Shown one piece after another: positions 25,387-34,073 of a stretch of 46,592 bases of DNA. This DNA comes from Xanthomonas maliensis (GTDB lineage: Bacteria > Pseudomonadota > Gammaproteobacteria > Xanthomonadales > Xanthomonadaceae), in assembly GCF_009192945.1 (NCBI RefSeq), contig NZ_NSET01000031.1:1-46592 (forward strand). The letters are read 5' to 3'. The notes beneath the pieces are model-generated. The model saw only the letters and a list, made by a program, of their open reading frames with translations. It made no database searches and was not told the origin of the DNA. Every line of letters starts with the position of its first letter. The first letter of the stretch is position 1. A program made the position numbers and the translations under genes.

Positions 25387-25602
25387 ATGCCCAGCGTTAA
25401 AGTCCGCGAGAACGAGCCCTTCGAATTTGCGCTCCGTCGTTTCAAGCGCACCTGCGAAAAGGCCGGCGTGCTGGCCGAAACCCGCAAGCGCGAGTTCTAC
25501 GAAAAGCCGACCCAGGAGCGCAAGCGCAAGGCTGCCGCTGCCGTGAAGCGTCAGCTGCGTCGTTCCTCGCGCGACGTCACCAAGCGCCAGCGCTTGTACT
25601 GA
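25387..25602 (+). CDS. rpsU: 30S ribosomal protein S21
   Basis: The 71-residue, highly basic product is full-length S21, a small-subunit protein that helps initiation. It begins [20 protein letters not shown] and ends in VTKRQRLY, as in most gammaproteobacteria. TGGAG six bases before the ATG is the ribosome site. It is the first gene of the macromolecular-synthesis cluster and is separated from the rest by an intrinsic terminator, which should let S21 be made in large excess over primase. Confidence 0.98.
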
Positions 25603-25666
25603 TCGATCGCGGTCTCCGGTCGTGGGGCGGGCGCTGCAGGCGCTGCCTCGCGGAGCGGGACCCAGG

Positions 25667-25697
25667 AGCCGGCACGCGCAAGCGTCGCCGGCTTTTT
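25667..25697 (+). terminator. Intrinsic terminator between rpsU and yqeY
   Basis: AGCCGGC (25667-25673) pairs with GCCGGCT (25687-25693). The inner ACGC-GCAA-GCGT extends the stem with one bulged C, and the hairpin runs into TTTTT (25693-25697). It lies 65 bases after rpsU. By analogy with the E. coli cluster it would allow partial read-through to dnaG. Confidence 0.85.
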
Positions 25698-25810
25698 GCA
25701 TTGGTGCCGACCGCGGCGCCGGCGCTTCCCTCCCGCCCGTGCCTGCGATCGGCCGCCCCTGCGCCGACCAGCCCACGTCGGCGCCTCCATCCGCACTCCA
25801 GGAGTACAGC

Positions 25811-26257
25811 ATGTCCCTCAAGCAACAGCTCACCGACGACATGAAGGCCGCCATGAAGGCGGGTGACAAGCACACGCTGGGCGTGATCCGGCTGATCAAT
25901 GCCGCGATCAAGCAGAAGGAAGTCGACGAGCGCATCGCCGTGGACGATGCCGCGGTGATTGCGGTGCTCGACAAGATGGTCAAGCAGCGCAAGGACTCGG
26001 TCACGCAGTACGAGGCGGCCGCACGCGAGGACCTGGCCCAGGTCGAGCGCGAGGAGATCGTGGTGATCGAACGCTATCTGCCGGCCAAGATGGGCGAGGC
26101 GGAGATCGTGGCGGCCATCCAGGCAGCGATCGCCGAGACCGGCGCCAGCGGCCCGGCCGACATGGGCAAGCTGATGGGCGCACTCAAGCCCAAGCTGGCC
26201 GGTCAGGCCGACATGGGCCTGGTATCCGCCCTGGTCAAGCGTCACCTGGCAGGCTGA
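25811..26257 (+). CDS. yqeY: YqeY/GatB-domain protein
   Basis: The 148-residue soluble helical protein matches the YqeY family: MSLKQQLTDDMKAAMKAGDK at the start, IRLINAAIKQKEVDER in the middle, and a C-terminal GatB/YqeY-like domain (IQAAIAETGASGPADMGKLM, KLAGQADMGLVSALVKRHL). The family resembles the tRNA-binding tail domain of GatB, but its role is unproven. The start at 25811 has GGAG six bases upstream, and the upstream open frame is not supported. It is commonly found between rpsU and dnaG, as here. Confidence 0.95.
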   Translation: MSLKQQLTDDMKAAMKAGDKHTLGVIRLINAAIKQKEVDERIAVDDAAVIAVLDKMVKQRKDSVTQYEAAAREDLAQVEREEIVVIERYLPAKMGEAEIVAAIQAAIAETGASGPADMGKLMGALKPKLAGQADMGLVSALVKRHLAG

Positions 26258-26431
26258 GCCGGGCGGGCGGGACGGCGCCAGCGCGCCGTTCCGCGCCGCG
26301 CTTTCACCGCACCTTTGGTGCCGCCCTGTTAGAACGACCCTGCGCTGCAGGCGCGGACCAGGCCTCCCGCATACCGGCTTCGTCCTCCTGCCCTGTAGCA
26401 GCAACGGTATGCGCCAAGGGCTTCCCGGCCG

Positions 26432-27361
26432 GTGACCACGCTCTCGAACGATTACCTGCAAAAGCATCTGGCCCGGCTGCAGCGCAGCCTGCCGATGGCG
26501 CTGCTGAACCGCTTCATCGAGATCGATGTGATGACCCAGGCGGCATCGCTGTCGTTCTACGCCCTGCTCTCGCTGGCGCCGCTACTGGTGCTGTTGCTGT
26601 GGCTGACCGCCTCGCTCTATCCACCGGCGCAGGAAGCGCTGGTACAGCAGATCGGCCAACTGGCCGGCGGCAGCGCCGCCGAAGTCGCCGACACGGTGAT
26701 CCGCAATGCCACCGATCAACCCGGCATCGGCTCGCTCGCCGGTCTGTGGAGCACGTTGCTGTTGTTCGTCGGCGCCACCGCCGTGTTCGCGCAGTTGCAG
26801 AACGCCTTGAACCTGATTTTTCGCACCGACAAACAGCGCCTGGAAGGGCTGATGGCGTGGCTGAAGAAGCGCGTGTTTTCGTTCGGCGTGATCCTGGCGC
26901 TGGGCTTCCTGCTGATCGTGTCGATGATCGCCACCACCGCCCTGCAGGTGGTATTCGCCCGCCTGCCATCGATCCTGCCGGCGGTCGGCTACATCACCAC
27001 CCTGGCGCTGTACGCGCTGGCATTCGCCTTTCTCTACCGCTACCTGCCCGACCGCACCGTCAACTGGCGGCAGGCCTTCCTCGGCGGCGTCATCACCGCC
27101 ATCCTGTTCGCGCTGGGGCGCTATGCGATCGGCCTGTATATCGCCACGGCCGCTCCCGGCAGCGCCTATGGCTCGATGGGCACGCTGGTGATCCTGCTGG
27201 TGTGGATGTACTACGCCTCGGTGGTGTTCTTCGTCGGCGCGTTGCTGACTGCGGTGATCGACGAGCGGGTGCGCTCGCATCGCAAGCTGCGCGATGCCGG
27301 CGTGGACCCGGACCACCCGCCGCCGACCTTGGCCTCCGCGGCGGCCACCGAACAGCGCTAA
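26432..27361 (+). CDS. YihY/virulence factor BrkB family membrane protein
   Basis: The 309-residue inner-membrane protein has about six hydrophobic helices and the family's conserved stretches: VMTQAASLSFYALLSLAPLLVL near residue 30, GLWSTLLLFVGATAVFAQLQNALN, and APGSAYGSMGTLVILLVWMYYASVVFFVGA near the end. The family was once called ribonuclease BN in error; its real function is unknown. The probable start is a GTG at 26432, with AAGGG some 12 bases upstream, so the exact N-terminus is uncertain. The 174-base spacer before it has no terminator, and the gene is probably cotranscribed with yqeY and dnaG. Confidence 0.9.
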   Translation: MTTLSNDYLQKHLARLQRSLPMALLNRFIEIDVMTQAASLSFYALLSLAPLLVLLLWLTASLYPPAQEALVQQIGQLAGGSAAEVADTVIRNATDQPGIGSLAGLWSTLLLFVGATAVFAQLQNALNLIFRTDKQRLEGLMAWLKKRVFSFGVILALGFLLIVSMIATTALQVVFARLPSILPAVGYITTLALYALAFAFLYRYLPDRTVNWRQAFLGGVITAILFALGRYAIGLYIATAAPGSAYGSMGTLVILLVWMYYASVVFFVGALLTAVIDERVRSHRKLRDAGVDPDHPPPTLASAAATEQR

Positions 27362-27457
27362 CGGCTGGCCGCACCTGCACGACAGCGTTCCGCTCACGCG
27401 GCGGCGTACTGCCGCCTGCAGCAGGCGGTGACCGGCCGCACCGATTATCCTAGCGGG

Positions 27458-29209
27458 ATGGCCCGCATCCCCGACGCGTTCATCGACGAACTGCTTGCAC
27501 GCACCGACATCGTCGAGGTGGTGGGCGGGCGCGTGCCGCTCAAGCGCCAGGGCAAGGAATACGCCGCGCGCTGTCCGTTCCACGACGAGCGCTCGGCCTC
27601 CTTCACCGTCTCCCCAACCAAGCAGTTCTATCACTGCTTCGGCTGCGGCGCGCACGGCACGGCGATCAGCTTCCTGATGAACTACGACCGCCTGGAGTTC
27701 CTCGACGCGGTCGACGAGCTGGCCAAGCGGGCCGGCATGGAGATTCCGCGCGAAACCCAGCAGCGCAGTGCGCAGCAGCAGGACGACAGCCGCGAGCTGT
27801 ACTCGGCACTGGAAGCGGCCAGCCGGTTCTTCCAACGGCAGCTGGACGGCAATGCGCGCGCGGCCGAGTACCTGGGGGGGCGCGGCGTCGATGCCGAGGT
27901 CCGCGCGCGCTTCCAGATCGGCTACGCGCCCGACGGCTACAGCGCGCTGAAGGACACGCTCGGCACCGACCAGCGGCGCATGACCCTGCTCGACCGTGCC
28001 GGGCTGTTTTCCAAGAACGATCGCGGTCATGTCTACGACAAGTTCCGCGACCGGGTGATGTTTCCGATCTTCGACCGTCGCGGGCGCGTCATCGCCTTCG
28101 GCGGGCGCATCCTCGGCGCGCCGGCCGATGGCCGCGACCCCGGCCCCAAGTACCTCAACTCGCCAGAGACCGCGCTGTTCCACAAGGGCCGCGAGCTGTA
28201 CGGCCTGTGGCAGGTGCGCCAGGCCAACCAGAAGATCGAGCGGCTGATCGTGGTCGAGGGCTACATGGATGTGGTCTCGTTGTTCCAGTTCGGCGTGAAC
28301 CAGGCGGTGGCGACGCTGGGCACGGCGACCACGCCCGAACATGCCGAGCTGTTGTTCCGCAACGCGCCGGATGTGTACTTCTGCTTCGATGGCGATGCCG
28401 CCGGGCGCAAGGCAGCGTGGCGCGCGCTCGAATCGGTGCTGCCACGCATGAAGGATGGCCGCCAGGCGTTCTTCCTGTTCCTGCCCGACGGCGAGGATCC
28501 GGACACCATCGTGCGCAAGGAAGGCGCCGCGGCGTTCGATGCCCGACTCGCCCAGGCCACGCCGCTGTCGCAATTCTTCTTCGACGAGATGTCGCGGCAG
28601 ATCAACCTGCAGACGCTCGATGGCAAGGCACGCCTGGCCGAACGCGCCAAACCGATGCTGACGCAGATGCCCGATGGCGCCTTCGGCGATCTGATGCGCC
28701 AGCGGCTGACCGAGTTGACCGGCGTCGGTGCCAGCGCAACCGGCCCCGGTACCGCGGCAGCGCCCGCACGTCCGCCGCGCCGCGCACCGCCGGTCGCGCA
28801 AAAGCGCAGCCTGGTGCGCGAGGCGATCATTCGGCTGCTGCATCGCCCGGCACTGGCGCTGGACCTGCAGCCGCCTTATCACTTCACCGAGCTGCGCCTG
28901 CCGGGCATCGGCTTGCTGCTGGAACTGCTGCAGATCGTGCACGCCCGTCCGGACATCACCACCGGTGCCCTGCTGGAGCATTTTTCCGAACGCGAAGAGC
29001 TCCCGGCGTTGCAGAAGCTGGCAGTGGTGGACATCCCCGGCGATGTCGACAGCTGGCGCCAGGAGCTGCACGACGTGGCGCAGCAACTGGAAACGCAGAC
29101 CCTGCAACAACGGCTGGAAGAATTGCAGGCGGTGCCTTTCGGTTCGCTCGACAGCGCCGCCAAGTACGAACTGCGCGAGTTGCTGCGACTGCGCCCCGGC
29201 GCACGCTGA
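27458..29209 (+). CDS. dnaG: DNA primase
   Basis: DnaG makes RNA primers for replication. The 583-residue product has the zinc domain with Cys39, His42, Cys60 and Cys63 (CPFHDERSASFTVSP, YHCFGCGAHG) and the RNA polymerase core (about residues 115-370). Its TOPRIM residues lie in RLIVVEGYMDVVSLFQFG and VYFCFDGDAAGRKAAWRALE. A Pro/Ala/Arg-rich linker (about 435-450) is followed by the helical DnaB-interacting C-terminal domain (about 450-583). The start at 27458 (MARIPDAFIDELLARTD) is the family consensus although the ribosome site is weak. It is the last gene of the rpsU cluster here; rpoD, its usual partner, does not follow. Confidence 0.97.
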   Translation: MARIPDAFIDELLARTDIVEVVGGRVPLKRQGKEYAARCPFHDERSASFTVSPTKQFYHCFGCGAHGTAISFLMNYDRLEFLDAVDELAKRAGMEIPRETQQRSAQQQDDSRELYSALEAASRFFQRQLDGNARAAEYLGGRGVDAEVRARFQIGYAPDGYSALKDTLGTDQRRMTLLDRAGLFSKNDRGHVYDKFRDRVMFPIFDRRGRVIAFGGRILGAPADGRDPGPKYLNSPETALFHKGRELYGLWQVRQANQKIERLIVVEGYMDVVSLFQFGVNQAVATLGTATTPEHAELLFRNAPDVYFCFDGDAAGRKAAWRALESVLPRMKDGRQAFFLFLPDGEDPDTIVRKEGAAAFDARLAQATPLSQFFFDEMSRQINLQTLDGKARLAERAKPMLTQMPDGAFGDLMRQRLTELTGVGASATGPGTAAAPARPPRRAPPVAQKRSLVREAIIRLLHRPALALDLQPPYHFTELRLPGIGLLLELLQIVHARPDITTGALLEHFSEREELPALQKLAVVDIPGDVDSWRQELHDVAQQLETQTLQQRLEELQAVPFGSLDSAAKYELRELLRLRPGAR

Positions 29210-29287
29210 GCAGCCGCAACCGCATCGCGCCACTGCCTTTACAATGGCATCCATGTCTCTCGCGCTTCACGACCGACAAGTGTCCCG

Positions 29288-30289
29288 ATGATCAAACAGT
29301 GGCTGGCGCGCCTGCGCATCGATCCATTCACGCTCGCCTTGCTGGCAACAGTCACGCTGGCCTCGCTGTTGCCAGTCACAGGAATCGCAGCAGCGATCAT
29401 GGACGATGTCACCGATGTGGCGATCGCCGCGTTGTTCTTCCTGCACGGCGCGCGCCTGTCGCGCGAGGCGGTCAAGGCCGGCGCGCTGCACTGGCGGCTG
29501 CATCTGCTGATCCTGGCCTGCACCTTCGTGTTGTTCCCCCTGATTGGATGGCTGCTCAAGCCGGTCGGCCATCTGCTGTTGACGCCGCAGTTGTTCGTCG
29601 GTGTGCTGTTCCTCTGCGCGCTACCGTCGACCGTGCAGTCCTCGATCGCGTTCACCTCGATGGCCGGCGGCAACGTGCCGGCCGCAGTCTGTGCGGCGTC
29701 TCTTTCCAGCCTGCTCGGCGTGTTCATTACCCCATTGCTGATGACCCTGCTGGTCGGCAGCCAGGGGGGCATGGAGCATCCGGCACAGGCAATCGGCAAG
29801 ATCCTGCTGCAGTTGCTGGTGCCGTTCCTGGCCGGGCACTTCCTGCGGCCCTGGATCGGCGGCTGGGTCGAACGCCATCGCGCCATCCTGCGTTACACCG
29901 ACCAGGGCACCATCCTGCTGGTGGTCTATACCGCCTTCAGCGCCTCGGTCAACGAAGGGCTGTGGCAAAAGACCCCGTTGCCGGCATTGCTGGCGGTACT
30001 GGCCTGCGCCATCGTGGTGCTGGCGGTAGCCATGGTGTTGATCACCTTCCTGTCCCGACGCCTGCACTTCGACCGCGCCGACGAGATCGCGATTGTGTTT
30101 TGCGGTTCGAAGAAGAGCCTGGCCACCGGCGTGCCGATGGCCAAGGTGATGTTCGCCAGCGGCGGACTCGGCGCGATCGTCTTGCCGATCATGCTGTATC
30201 ACCAGGTGCAATTGATCGTCTGCGCGGTGGTGGCAGCCCGCTATGCACGCAGTACGCCAGGCAAGGCCGTATCGGACAACAGCCGCTGA
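29288..30289 (+). CDS. Bile acid:sodium symporter (BASS/SBF-like) family transporter
   Basis: The 333-residue inner-membrane protein has nine to ten hydrophobic helices and the SBF-like signatures: DDVTDVAIAALFFLHGARLSRE, FLCALPSTVQSSIAFTSMAGGN (the discontinuous TM4 region) and IVFCGSKKSLATGVPMAKVMF (the second crossover region, TM9). Homologues, sometimes named YfeH-type, are sodium-coupled carriers of organic acids, but the substrate here is unknown. A TTTACAAT element at 29237-29244 may be a -10, so the gene could be transcribed separately from dnaG, 78 bases upstream. The 230-base spacer after it contains the first copy of a duplicated upstream region. Confidence 0.9.
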   Translation: MIKQWLARLRIDPFTLALLATVTLASLLPVTGIAAAIMDDVTDVAIAALFFLHGARLSREAVKAGALHWRLHLLILACTFVLFPLIGWLLKPVGHLLLTPQLFVGVLFLCALPSTVQSSIAFTSMAGGNVPAAVCAASLSSLLGVFITPLLMTLLVGSQGGMEHPAQAIGKILLQLLVPFLAGHFLRPWIGGWVERHRAILRYTDQGTILLVVYTAFSASVNEGLWQKTPLPALLAVLACAIVVLAVAMVLITFLSRRLHFDRADEIAIVFCGSKKSLATGVPMAKVMFASGGLGAIVLPIMLYHQVQLIVCAVVAARYARSTPGKAVSDNSR

Positions 30290-30519
30290 TCCCTGGCGGT
30301 GGTCGTTACCGTCGCAACGATCTGCAGCGCGCGCCGCGTCGGCGCAGTGTCACCACGCGTCGCCGCAGGTGTGTGCGCTTGCGGTAACGGCGTTTCGCAT
30401 CGATCGAAGACAGTCGGTTGGCCACCACGCTACAACGCCGAGGTCGCCCGTCTGCACGCGTCGTGCTGGCCGGCGCACGCGATGCTGCGCGCCCCCTGCC
30501 TCCGCCTCGGTGATCGTCC

Positions 30520-32085
30520 ATGCCACTGCCGTGCCGCCCTGTGTTGCGCTCTGTGACCGCCTTGCTGCTGGGGCTGACCTTGCTGAGCGGCTGCGACAGG
30601 CCCGCCACCCCGCCACCGCCGGGCAAACCATCCGCTGCGCCGGCCGGCATCGCCTGGCGCGAAGGCGATGTCGAAGACGCCTTCGCTGAGGCCAAGCAGA
30701 CCGGCAAACCGGTCCTGTTGTATTGGGGCGCTGCCTGGTGCCCGCCCTGCAATCGGCTCAAGTCCACCTTGTTCAAGGATCCCGGCTTCATCGCCCGCAC
30801 GCGCAGCTTCGTGGCCGTGCATCTGGATGGCGACTCGGAAGGCGCCCAGCGCTGGGGCGAACGCTTCGGCATCAAGGTCTATCCTACCATCATCGTGTTG
30901 CGCCCGGACCGCAGCGAGATCACCCGCCTGGCGGGCGATCCCGATGCCGCCAAGCTCAGCGACGTGCTGCGGGTGGCAGCCAGCCGCAGCACGACCGTCA
31001 AGCAGCTGCTGGACAAGGCGCGGCAGACGCCGCAGGCGTTGAACGCCGACGATTGGGCCATCCTGAGCTACTACGACTGGGGCACCGACGACCAGTTGCT
31101 CAAGGCCGACGATGCCGCCGAGGTATTGATGCGGCTGGCCAAGGCGGCGCCGCAGCCAGCGTTGCAGCATCGCTTTGCGCTGGCCGCGCTGGCCGAAGGG
31201 CGGGCTGCCCCCGCCGCCGCACCGGCCAACCGGACCTTGCTGGAAGCGGTGCTGGCCGATCCGGTGCAGGTTCGCGCCAACCTGGACCCGCTCACCTACG
31301 CGCCTGCCCGGCTGATTGCCGCGGCGGCCAATGATGCGGCCACCCGTGCGCGCTTGTCCGCCGCACTGGATCGGGCACTGGATGCGGTGTATGCCGATCC
31401 CTCGTTGCCGATCGTCGACCGCCTGGCGACCGCCGATGCGAAGATCCAGCTCGCCCGGCTTGCGCAAGGGCAACCCATCGACGGCGAGTCGCCGCAGCCG
31501 CCATTGCCGCTCCCTCCTGCCGTGACGCAGGCCGTGCATCAGCGGGTCGACTGGGCGGTGCAGGCGGCTCAGACGCCCGAAGAGCGCCAGGCTACCGTCA
31601 GTGCGGCTGCCGGGACGCTACAGCTGGTGGGCGATAGCGACGGCGCCGAGCAACTACTGCTGGCCGAACTGCCCCGTAGCAGGACGCCTTACTACTACAT
31701 GCCGGAGCTGGCCGATCTGGCCGAGCAGCGCGGCGACCCCACGACCGCGCTGTCCTGGCTCAAGCGGGCCTACGACAGTGCACAAGGCCCGGCCACCCGG
31801 GTGCAGTGGGGCGTCGACTATGTGAGCGGTTTGATCCGCCTCCGTCCGGACGATCCCGCGACCATCGAGACAGCGGCGTCCCAGGTGATCGGCGAACTGA
31901 CCGGCCAACCCGACGGCTATCGACAGCGGACCCGGCAACGCTTCGACATGCTTGGCGCAATGCTCAAGACCTGGAGCAAGCAGCATCCCCAGCAAGGCAG
32001 CGCGGTCCTTGTCCGCCTGCGGCAGAAGATGCAATCCAATTGCGGCAGCGACAAGGCTGCCGACTGCGCCAACTGGTTGAGCTGA
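30520..32085 (+). CDS. Thioredoxin-domain lipoprotein, tandem copy 1
   Basis: The 521-residue product has a lipoprotein signal with lipobox LLSGC (Cys25), a Pro-rich linker (PATPPPPGKPSAAPA), and a thioredoxin-like domain of about residues 44-165 with active site Cys74-Pro-Pro-Cys77 (YWGAAWCPPCNRLK) and cis-Pro motif VYPTIIVL. About 350 residues of unassigned, mostly helical sequence follow; a TPR-like stretch lies near 400 (LADLAEQRGDPTTALSWLKR). Two cysteines near the end (QSNCGSDKAADCANWLS) may form a second redox pair. It is presumably a periplasmic membrane-anchored thiol oxidoreductase. A nearly parallel gene follows after 397 bases. Start spacing from GGTGATC matches copy 2. Confidence 0.88.
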   Translation: MPLPCRPVLRSVTALLLGLTLLSGCDRPATPPPPGKPSAAPAGIAWREGDVEDAFAEAKQTGKPVLLYWGAAWCPPCNRLKSTLFKDPGFIARTRSFVAVHLDGDSEGAQRWGERFGIKVYPTIIVLRPDRSEITRLAGDPDAAKLSDVLRVAASRSTTVKQLLDKARQTPQALNADDWAILSYYDWGTDDQLLKADDAAEVLMRLAKAAPQPALQHRFALAALAEGRAAPAAAPANRTLLEAVLADPVQVRANLDPLTYAPARLIAAAANDAATRARLSAALDRALDAVYADPSLPIVDRLATADAKIQLARLAQGQPIDGESPQPPLPLPPAVTQAVHQRVDWAVQAAQTPEERQATVSAAAGTLQLVGDSDGAEQLLLAELPRSRTPYYYMPELADLAEQRGDPTTALSWLKRAYDSAQGPATRVQWGVDYVSGLIRLRPDDPATIETAASQVIGELTGQPDGYRQRTRQRFDMLGAMLKTWSKQHPQQGSAVLVRLRQKMQSNCGSDKAADCANWLS

Positions 32086-32482
32086 GCGTCCGCAGTCACC
32101 TGCTGCCGTCGCAATCTGGCAAGCATGCGGCTGGCCAGGGGCGCGACGCCGCAGCGGCAACACGTACTCGGCCATCGGCAAGGCAACACCGTCCTGCTGC
32201 AGGGACGCCGAGCAGCGTTCGTGCGACAGCAGTCCGCATGCAGGGACAACGCGCAGATGGAACGCGCAGGTCGTCGACGAACGCGTGCGATGGCCCCATC
32301 GCCACACGCCCGTCCGCCCTTGCGAAACCACGCGGCGGCCCATGCGTTTCAGATAACAGGATTTCGCACCGACCAACGACCTCGCGTTCGCCGTGACGCT
32401 ACAACGTAGCTGGTACGCGCCCGCATGCGGCGCGCAGTCCGGTCGCTCGACGTTGTGCCTTCCCCCGCATCGGTGATCACTC
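32086..32482 (+). repeat. Spacer between the thioredoxin lipoprotein genes with duplicated upstream segment
   Basis: No gene is evident in these 397 bases. The last 140 or so resemble the region before copy 1: both carry a degenerate TAACxGxxTTTCGCAxCGA segment, then GCTACAACG (30429-30437 and 32398-32406), then TCGGTGATC exactly five bases before the ATG (30507-30515 and 32470-32478). The tandem duplication therefore included the promoter region. The first 250 bases look unrelated to copy 1's upstream sequence. Confidence 0.6.
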
Positions 32483-34051
32483 ATGACGCTGTCGTGCCGC
32501 CCTCTTTCGCTCCCGCTGATTCCCCTACTGCTGGCGCTCACCCTCCTGAGCGGCTGCGACAAGCCTGCCGCTCCGCCGCCGCCACCAGGCAAGCCAGCGG
32601 CTGCGTCAGCCAGCATCGCCTGGCGCGAGGGCGATCTCGAAGCGGCCTTCGCCGAGGCCAAGCAAAGCGGCAAGCCGCTGCTGCTGTACTGGGGCGCTGC
32701 CTGGTGCCCGCCTTGCAATCGGCTCAAGACGACGCTGTTCAAGGATCCCGGCTTCATCGCCCGCACACGCAGCTTCGTGGCCGTACACCTGGATGGCGAT
32801 ACCGACAGCGCGCAAGCCTGGGGCGAGCGCTTCGGCATCAAGGGCTATCCCACCATCATCGTGCTGCGTCCGGACCGCAGCGAGATCACCCGTCTGAGCG
32901 GCGATGCGGACATCGCGCAACTCAGTGAAGTCTTGCGGGTTGCGGCACGCGGTAGTCAGTCGGCCAAGCAGCTGCTGGACACCGCGCTACACCACCCTGC
33001 CACACTGAGCGCGGACGACTGGGCCGTGTTGGCAACCCATGCCTGGGACATGGATGACCAACTGCTCGACGCCGACCACAGGGTCGAGATGTTCACCCAG
33101 CTCTCCCAGACGGCACCGCAACCGGCCTTGCAACGCAGCTTTGCGCTGCTTGCGCTGGAGGCGGCGCAAACGCCGCCGGCGACCAACCCTTCGTATCGCA
33201 CGCTGCTGGACGCCGTGCTCGCCGATCCTGCAGAAGTGCGCGCCAACCGCGACGTCTTGACCTCGGTCGCACCGCGCTTGATCGCTGCTGCCAGCCGCGA
33301 TCCCGCCGAGCGCCTGCGCTTATCCGACCGCTTCAACAAGGCGATGGACACGCTCTACGCCGATCCTTCGCTGCCGATCGTCGATCGCCTGGATACCGCC
33401 GAGGTCCGCATCGCATTGGCGCGTCTGGCACAGGGACAGCCGACGGAAACCCCACCGCACGGGACGCCGCCGCCGCTGCCGGCGGAGCTGGTCAAGCTGG
33501 TGCGGCAGCGGGTGCGATGGGCGGTGGCCACTGCCAAGACCACCGAAGAGCGCCAATCGACCATCAGCGACGCGGCGTGGCTGTTGGGCGAGATCGGCGA
33601 CAGCAGCGACGCCGAGCAATTGGTGATGGCCGAAGTGAGCCGCAGCAAGACCCCGTACTACTACATGCCCACGCTGGCTGCATTCGCAGAGAAGCGCGGC
33701 GACACCCGGACCGCGCTGTCCTGGTTGAAAAAAGGCTACGAGACTGCCGATGCGCCAACCACGCGCATCGCCTACGGCATGCGCTATGTCGTCGGCTTGA
33801 TCCGCTTGAACCCTGGAGATGCGGCGGCAATCGAAGCGACCACCGGCCAATTGATCGAGGCACTCGCCGGCCAGTCGGACGGTTACCGCGAGCGCACCCG
33901 CGAACGCTTCGACAAGCTTGGCGGTATGCTCAAGGCCTGGAGCAAGCAGCACCCACAACAAGGCGACCAGATGCTGGCGCGCCTACGTCAGCAGGCGCAA
34001 GGCCACTGCGACAGCAAGGCCGCTCACGCCTGCGGCACGTGGCTGAGTTGA
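32483..34051 (+). CDS. Thioredoxin-domain lipoprotein, tandem copy 2
   Basis: The 522-residue paralogue of the preceding gene has the same layout: lipobox LLSGC at Cys25, a Pro-rich linker, and a thioredoxin-like domain with Cys75-Pro-Pro-Cys78 and the motif GYPTIIVLRPDRSEITRLSGD. The long helical C-terminal region has the same TPR-like stretch (LAAFAEKRGDTRTALSWLKK), and the cysteine pair near the end is conserved (GHCDSKAAHACGTWLS). The thioredoxin domains are nearly identical by eye while the C-terminal regions differ more, which suggests that the tail domain has diverged in partner recognition. The gene converges on ctaB with only 22 bases between stops and no visible terminator. Confidence 0.88.
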   Translation: MTLSCRPLSLPLIPLLLALTLLSGCDKPAAPPPPPGKPAAASASIAWREGDLEAAFAEAKQSGKPLLLYWGAAWCPPCNRLKTTLFKDPGFIARTRSFVAVHLDGDTDSAQAWGERFGIKGYPTIIVLRPDRSEITRLSGDADIAQLSEVLRVAARGSQSAKQLLDTALHHPATLSADDWAVLATHAWDMDDQLLDADHRVEMFTQLSQTAPQPALQRSFALLALEAAQTPPATNPSYRTLLDAVLADPAEVRANRDVLTSVAPRLIAAASRDPAERLRLSDRFNKAMDTLYADPSLPIVDRLDTAEVRIALARLAQGQPTETPPHGTPPPLPAELVKLVRQRVRWAVATAKTTEERQSTISDAAWLLGEIGDSSDAEQLVMAEVSRSKTPYYYMPTLAAFAEKRGDTRTALSWLKKGYETADAPTTRIAYGMRYVVGLIRLNPGDAAAIEATTGQLIEALAGQSDGYRERTRERFDKLGGMLKAWSKQHPQQGDQMLARLRQQAQGHCDSKAAHACGTWLS

Positions 34052-34073
34052 GGTCCTCGTGCGATGGGCGCGC

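Noticed and set aside
26582..29254. Very long open frame on the minus strand opposite yihY and dnaG (about 890 codons).
   Set aside because: It mirrors two well-identified genes, is rich in His, Arg and Gln as antisense frames in GC-rich DNA usually are, and shows no protein motif.
32363..32391. Two TTCGC boxes resembling a plant-inducible promoter (PIP) box of type III secretion genes.
   Set aside because: The spacer is 19 bases rather than the required 15, and no effector gene follows.
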